A stretch of DNA of 64,000 nt from assembly GCF_002899455.1 (NCBI RefSeq), contig NZ_PPFB01000001.1:7200501-7264500 (forward strand), given 5' to 3'. A model generated the notes under the pieces. It searched no databases. It was given only the letters and a program-made list of their open reading frames with translations, and was not told the DNA's origin. Positions 59,863-64,000 of this stretch are shown here, piece after piece (position 1 is the stretch's first letter; each line of letters starts with the position of its first letter). A program made the translations under genes and the position numbers. The stretch comes from Streptomyces sp. DH-12. GTDB taxonomy: Bacteria; Actinomycetota; Actinomycetes; Streptomycetales; Streptomycetaceae.

Positions 59863-60340
59863 ATGCAGGAGCCGGGCTTCCGGCTCAGCACCCCGGCCCG
59901 CCGCGTGGTGCCGGCCGCCGCGCCGAACCCAGAGGAGGAGCAGGTGAACCGCCGCGGGTTCATGGCCGACAGCGCAGGCGCGGTCCTGTCGCTCATCCCC
60001 CTCCACTCTCCACCGGATGGGGCTCCACCGAGCCGGATCGGCGCCGTCAACGTGCGTGCCCTGGAAACGGTCGTGGCGAAGATCTACGCCCACGACCACG
60101 ACCACGGGTCAGCCGCCATGCGCCGCGACTCCTCCGACGCCCTGCACACCGCCTGCTCGTGGCTGCAGGAAGGCACCTACACGGAGAAGACCGGCAGGCG
60201 GCTGAGGTCGGCGACCGGCCGTCTTTCGATCGCTGCCGGGCGGCTCAGCTACGACTCCGGCCGACCCGCCGGCGCCCGCAGCCTGTACAACGAGGCCCTC
60301 GCCGCCGCGCGGATCGCCGAGGACCCGGGCCTGGAATCGA
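59863..60340 (+). pseudogene. Regulator-like protein with tetratricopeptide-type domain, 3' truncated
   Basis: The frame includes NRRGFMADSAGAVLSLIPLH, VRALETVVAKIYAHDHDHGS, AAMRRDSSDALHTACSWLQE, GRLSIAAGRLSYDSGRPAGA, RSLYNEALAAARIAEDPGLE. This matches the C-terminal sensor part of Streptomyces XRE/helical-repeat regulators. At about 60340 it turns into ISL3 transposase, so the repeat domain is cut. The N-terminal HTH is also absent unless translation starts at ATG 59863 or GTG 59944 as a free-standing protein. Confidence 0.55.
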
Positions 60341-60671
60341 AGGGCTCCGGCTCAAGGCCGTCCTGGCCAACTGCCCCGAACTCGACGCCCTGACCGGTCA
60401 TGTCCGGTCCTTCGCCCGTATGCTCACCGAGCGGCAGGGGGAACGACTCCCGCAGTGGCTCGACGCCGTCCGCCAGGATGACCTGCCCAGCCTCCACACT
60501 CTCGCGGCCGGCATCGACCGAGACCGCGACGCCGTCATCGCCGGCCTGACCCTGCCCTGGAACTCCGGCGTCGTCGAAGGACACGTCAACAGGATCAAGA
60601 TGCTCAAGCGCCAGATGTTCGGCCGAGCCGGTTTCAGCCTGCTACGCAAACGCGTACTGCTGGCCACCTGA
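60341..60671 (+). pseudogene. ISL3-family transposase, C-terminal remnant
   Basis: GLRLKAVLANCPELDALTGH, VRSFARMLTERQGERLPQWL, LPWNSGVVEGHVNRIKMLKR, QMFGRAGFSLLRKRVLLAT is the end of an ISL3 transposase, including the conserved S-G-x-x-E-G-x-x-N-R-I-K motif with its catalytic Glu. The first three quarters are missing. Confidence 0.75.
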
Positions 60672-60734
60672 TCAACCATCCGGCTCTCGGTGATAGGACT
60701 TCCCTCTACGGAAAGGTGATGAGAAGGCGACAGC

Positions 60735-61247
60735 GTGGACGCAGTAGTAGCGATCAGCCTGATCCGCATGGCCGCTGCAGACTTGGCCATGGAACCCTGG
60801 CAGCGCCCCTCGGACGCTTACCTGGTCCAGTTGGGCCTGGACGCCCTGATGGCAGGCATCGAGGCTCCCTCGCTTCCCCTGCTGGCTGGCCTCGCGCGCG
60901 GTGAGTATCCCCGGGCCCGAGAGCTGTTCGACCTTGTGCTGGAAGAGTCGGGTCTGCTGCCGCTGACCTCGGAAAATCTTGCCAAGGCGCGATGGACCGC
61001 GGCCCAGTGGTGGGCCGGCCAGATCGTGGGGTGCCAACTCGATCCCGTGCACGGAGCGAAGCTGATCTATGAGGAAGCTGCAACCGAACTCGACTACCCC
61101 GACGCGCTGCAACCCATCGTTGATCTGGCGAGAGCGCTTGACCTGCCGAACGATCAACCTCCGGACCAGCAGCACATTCGCGACCGGGTCACCTCCGCGG
61201 CGCGAGACTTTCTCGCCACAGAAGCGCGCCAGAACCACAGCCTTTGA
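60735..61247 (+). CDS. Hypothetical helical protein, 170 aa
   Basis: It starts at GTG 60735 with a GAGAAGG-type site upstream. It is all-helical and soluble (LVQLGLDALMAGIEAPSLPL, ARELFDLVLEESGLLPLTSE, ARWTAAQWWAGQIVGCQLDP, EEAATELDYPDALQPIVDLA). This is a recurrent Streptomyces family that I cannot name; the layout suggests helical-repeat-type packing. The IS stub upstream may have removed former neighbours. Confidence 0.7.
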   Translation: MDAVVAISLIRMAAADLAMEPWQRPSDAYLVQLGLDALMAGIEAPSLPLLAGLARGEYPRARELFDLVLEESGLLPLTSENLAKARWTAAQWWAGQIVGCQLDPVHGAKLIYEEAATELDYPDALQPIVDLARALDLPNDQPPDQQHIRDRVTSAARDFLATEARQNHSL

Positions 61248-61587
61248 GCTACCTTGCATGACCCACCGTGACCGGTTCACGGAAAGCGAGCCAGAACCGC
61301 TGCCCGTGAACAAAGCCACTGCGCGCCGTCGGCGAGCGGCTGCTGCGGCTGCCGGGCGTCCCCGGCCCCGTCCGGCGGCGCCTGGCCCACCAGCGGTCCG
61401 GCTCGCCGACACCCTGCCGCTGGCGCGGGGACAGGAACTGCCGCACTGACAGCCGTCCCGCCTCGGCTCCCACCACCAGCCCGCGCTGCGGCTCGCCGAG
61501 GCCGCCGCGACGGAAGCCGGCGTCCTCCCGGCCTTCACGGCCGCCGAGGACGCCGGGCGGGCCCTGGCACGGGCCGCGAGGACGGAT
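61248..61587. other. No intact gene; possible remnant
   Basis: A plus-strand stretch at about 61455-61590 reads LRLAEAAATEAGVLPAFTAA, EDAGRALARAAR, which is coding-like, but it has no start and runs into the antisense end of the protease gene. Otherwise nothing is recognised. Confidence 0.4.
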
Positions 61588-62781
61588 CTACCTGTTGATC
61601 CAGATGCCGAAGTCCCGCGTGGCCGTGTAGAAGTCCTGGAAGCCCAGGCGCGCCCCCGCACTACGGGTCACCGTGCCCTTGGCGATCGCGCCGCCGGCGG
61701 CCGAGGCGGTGTAGATCGGGCCGCCGCTGTCACCGCTGCGGGCCGCCTCCCGGCCGTCCATCTGCTCCGCCTCCACCAGGTCTTCGGAGTCGTTGTAGAA
61801 GAAGAGGACCTTCATGTTGCAGACCGGGCCGCCCGTGGCCCGTGCGCTGGTGATTCCGGACTGGCACAGGTACTCACCCGGGAAGACGTGGTCCCAGCCG
61901 TCGACCCGCACGCCCGCGTCGCTGTCGGGTCCCCCGGTGTACATGAAGTTGTCGGAGTTCGTGGGGATGAGCATCACGTCGTGGGCGTCACTGGACTTGG
62001 TGGAGGTGCCGATGTAGGCGCCCTGCGGGTTGGTGAACCGATTGCCGCTCCGACCGCAGTGCTCAGCGGTGAGCAGGTAGGTGGCGCTTGCGTCACGCAC
62101 ACCGAACCCGGCCGTGCACGACCCGCCATTGAAGTTTATCTGTGCTCCGCCCGACCACGGCGCACCGTCGTTCACACGCGAGCGTTCCTGGAGAGGCTCC
62201 TCGCTGATCGTCTTCACGGACACGCCGGCGATCCGGTCGACCGTGCTGTGGTCCTGCGCGACGGAGGCGGTGCGTGCTGCGCGGGTGGTGTCCTGCGCCA
62301 GGACCAGTCCGCTGCCGTCAGTGGGGATCTTGACGCTGTGGCCGAGCGAGGGGTCCTTCTCCAGCCGGGCTTGTAACAGCTCGGAGGCGTCCTTGAGTTC
62401 GGCCAGCGAGTGGTCCGCGGCGACGATGCGCACGGGGGCGGTTCTGCGGGCCCGCTCCGCGGCCCGCTGTACGGGCTCGGGCAGGTCGCCCTTCCACCAC
62501 AGGGTGACGTGGTCTTCCTGAAGGCCGATGCCCGTGTAGCCCTCGTAGTGGCCCCGCTCCTGGGCCTTGGCCAGGATGCTCGCAGCGGCGACGAGGGGTC
62601 GCTGCTCGTTCATCTTCCGCAGGTTGTCGGCGCCGACAGCCTGTGAGATCGGGACGCTCTTCTCGCTGTTACCGTCGCGCTGCTGCTCGGCGCTGGCGCC
62701 CGGGGCGAGGGTGCCGACGAGCGCCATCGCCGCGGCCAGGGCCGAACCCGCAGCCCACAGGCTGGTTCTGCCGTATCTCAT
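61588..62781 (-). CDS. Secreted S1-family (chymotrypsin-like) serine protease
   Basis: The 397-aa extracellular protease starts at ATG 62781. The signal peptide is at 1-31 (MRYGRTSLWAAGSALAAAMA, cut after GASA). A prodomain of about 170 residues follows (IPISQ-like start, GYTGIGLQEDHVTLWWKG) and is of the kind that assists folding of Streptomyces proteases. The mature catalytic domain has His in YLLTAEHCG, Asp in SDAHDVMLI and Ser in AARSGDSGGPIY, with Cys pairs for disulfides. It is monocistronic. The upstream region is AT-rich (62840-62880), a likely promoter. Confidence 0.92.
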   Translation of the reverse strand: MRYGRTSLWAAGSALAAAMALVGTLAPGASAEQQRDGNSEKSVPISQAVGADNLRKMNEQRPLVAAASILAKAQERGHYEGYTGIGLQEDHVTLWWKGDLPEPVQRAAERARRTAPVRIVAADHSLAELKDASELLQARLEKDPSLGHSVKIPTDGSGLVLAQDTTRAARTASVAQDHSTVDRIAGVSVKTISEEPLQERSRVNDGAPWSGGAQINFNGGSCTAGFGVRDASATYLLTAEHCGRSGNRFTNPQGAYIGTSTKSSDAHDVMLIPTNSDNFMYTGGPDSDAGVRVDGWDHVFPGEYLCQSGITSARATGGPVCNMKVLFFYNDSEDLVEAEQMDGREAARSGDSGGPIYTASAAGGAIAKGTVTRSAGARLGFQDFYTATRDFGIWINR

Positions 62782-63482
62782 GAGTATGCCTTTCCTCTTG
62801 GCGTAGCAGTCTGTGATCAGACGGCACAGACATCCTCATGGGCCCCGATTTACATTCGATCTACAAATGATTAATGCCAACCAGATACTCGGGGGTCGGA
62901 AGTGAAACACGGAGTCGCACGTGCAGCCGGGTGCGGTGCCGGGAGAGCCACCTTCTCGACGGACTCCGTGAGAGACGTACCGCTCGACGTCCACGCACGG
63001 CTGGACGCCGACCGGACCGTCGAACCGAGTGCCGTACCGGCTCCGGTGAGACCGGCAGGAGCCCGGCTCCACCGCAGCGTGCTCTCCACCACCGTCGGTC
63101 GGAGGACAGCCGGACCCCACGCCCGTCATGCCGACTTCCTGCGCACCTGAAGGACGGACTGCCGCACTCGGCCCGCGACACCCCAAGTGGGCACCCCCGC
63201 CGGCACCTTCACCCAGCCGCTGTCGTCCACGCGGCACCCGGCTCGCCCGGCTTCTCGCGGTCTCCGGCTGTGGTGGAGATCGCGGCAGCCGATGACGAAA
63301 CCGCTTCCGCGGTCCAGGAGTTGCCCGCCGCTCCGTGCGATCGCACCGCCGCTCCGCGCGATCGCACCGGCGGACCGTACGAGCCTGGAGCCCGGCGAGC
63401 CCGGTGTACGGCCGCGCTGCTTCCTGGACTTGCGCCACGCTCGTGGCGCCGGGGACGGCCGGCCAGGTTCCACTGACCAGCC
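62782..63482. other. No gene recognised
   Basis: About 700 bp. The AT-rich segment at 62840-62885 is the probable promoter region of the S1 protease gene. The remaining frames are Arg/Pro-rich shadows. A short tandem repeat lies at 63326-63367. Confidence 0.5.
63326..63367. repeat. Two 21-bp tandem copies
   Basis: CGCCGCTCCGTGCGATCGCA starts at 63326 and recurs at 63347 with one T-to-C change. There is no gene in this stretch. Confidence 0.6.
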
Positions 63483-64000
63483 ATGGCCGGGTTCATGGCC
63501 GGGGTTGGCGGCCGCAGGCGCAAGCAACTGAGCACCCGCTGGCGCAAGGCCGCTCCCGGCACCCAGGCGATCGTCGTGCTCGCCGTCCTGCGCCACGACC
63601 AGCGCCTGGCCGACATGGGCCGACGGCAACAACATGTCGGCCGCCACCGTGCGCCGTTGGGTCCTGGAGGTGATCGGTCTGCTGTCCGCCCGGGCCCCGC
63701 GCCTGGACCGTGCTCTGAAAACGATCGCCAGGCGGGGCGGGGTGGTGGCCCTGCTGGACGGCACCCTGGTCCGCGCCCGGCGCCGCACCGGGACAGCCAA
63801 CCGTAAGAACTACAGCGGGAAACACAAGGTCCACGGCCTGCTCTTCCTCGCCCTCACCGACGAGAGGGGCAGCCTGATCTGAATCTCCTCCGCTCGCCCC
63901 GGACGGGCCAGTGAGATCACCGTCGCCCGCCATGACAAGATCACCGCGCATCTGCGCGTGGCCGAGCTCGGAGCCCTGGCCGGCCTCGGCTTCGTCGGCC
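63483..64000 (+). pseudogene. IS5-like (DDE_Tnp_4) transposase, broken, runs off window
   Basis: From ATG 63483 the frame reads MAGFMAGVGGRRRKQLSTRW, KAAPGTQAIVVLAVLRHDQR, LADMG, then a frameshift near 63625 passes to MSAATVRRWVLEVIGLLSAR, VVALLDGTLVRARRRTG, YSGKHKVHGLLFLALTDERG. A Trp codon has become TGA at 63879-63881 (S-L-I-stop), after which the match goes on (ISSARPGRASEITVARHDKI) to the window end. Two lesions make it non-functional. Confidence 0.78.

Noticed and set aside
62836..63438. 200-codon ORFs on both strands
   Set aside because: Both overlap each other and are Arg/Ala-rich shadows; a tandem repeat and a promoter region explain the features seen.

Overview
The window is very GC-rich, has Streptomyces-type codon use, frequent GTG starts and many secreted proteins. 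It reads as an accessory, probably chromosome-arm or linear-plasmid region of a Streptomyces. Three separate remnants of tpg, the terminal protein gene of linear Streptomyces replicons, support this, as does the density of insertion sequences. No rRNA or tRNA gene was recognised, and few genes look like core metabolism.

Layout. 1-10 kb: the end of an IS5-type element, a broken azlC, a large secreted S8 protease, IS30, IS21 and tpg fragments, a small secreted protein, an IS630 fragment, an RHS 3' tail followed by a small membrane protein, and two broken IS5 transposases. 10-18 kb: a secreted I36-type protein, a TPR protein, a relic bounded by inverted transposase ends with a 219-aa gene inside, DUF6879 and XRE fragments cut by an IS3 piece, a putative PD-(D/E)XK-type protein and an acyltransferase-like protein. 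18-26 kb: a DeoR regulator with a hairpin operator over its ribosome binding site, an alpha/beta hydrolase, a GNAT enzyme, a DUF6461 protein, a quinone-reductase-like flavoprotein, and a divergent NmrA/AraC pair. 26-34 kb: a broken transposase, a second RHS tail next to a small membrane protein, MerR plus quinone oxidoreductase, a membrane kinase, TetR, and the second tpg remnant.

34.4-38.6 kb is a tightly coupled five-gene operon: ECF sigma factor, zinc-finger anti-sigma-like membrane protein, ABC ATPase and two membrane proteins, closed by a 19-bp-stem inverted repeat. 39-43.8 kb holds an intact IS5 element that truncates a gene, the third tpg remnant, an epoxide-hydrolase-like gene divergent from an XRE-cupin regulator with a clear operator, and a small zinc-ribbon gene. 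43.8-47.8 kb is a stack of four insertion sequences.

The most interesting locus is 48.07-53.42 kb on the minus strand. Three genes overlap by 4 bp each: a caspase-like protease fused to a STAND-type NTPase, a long beta-propeller protein, and a serine alpha/beta hydrolase. The order sensor/NTPase, propeller, hydrolase suggests a split caspase-STAND immune or cell-death system. This is inferred from domains and has not been tested.

53.5-64 kb contains IclR and other gene stubs, an ABM-like protein, an SDR dehydrogenase, a small protein coupled to an MFS exporter, and a Tn3 transposase stub abutting a three-repeat orphan type I-E-like CRISPR remnant. After that come an endonuclease VII-like protein, regulator and ISL3 fragments, a secreted S1 protease, and a transposase with frameshift and nonsense mutations running off the end.
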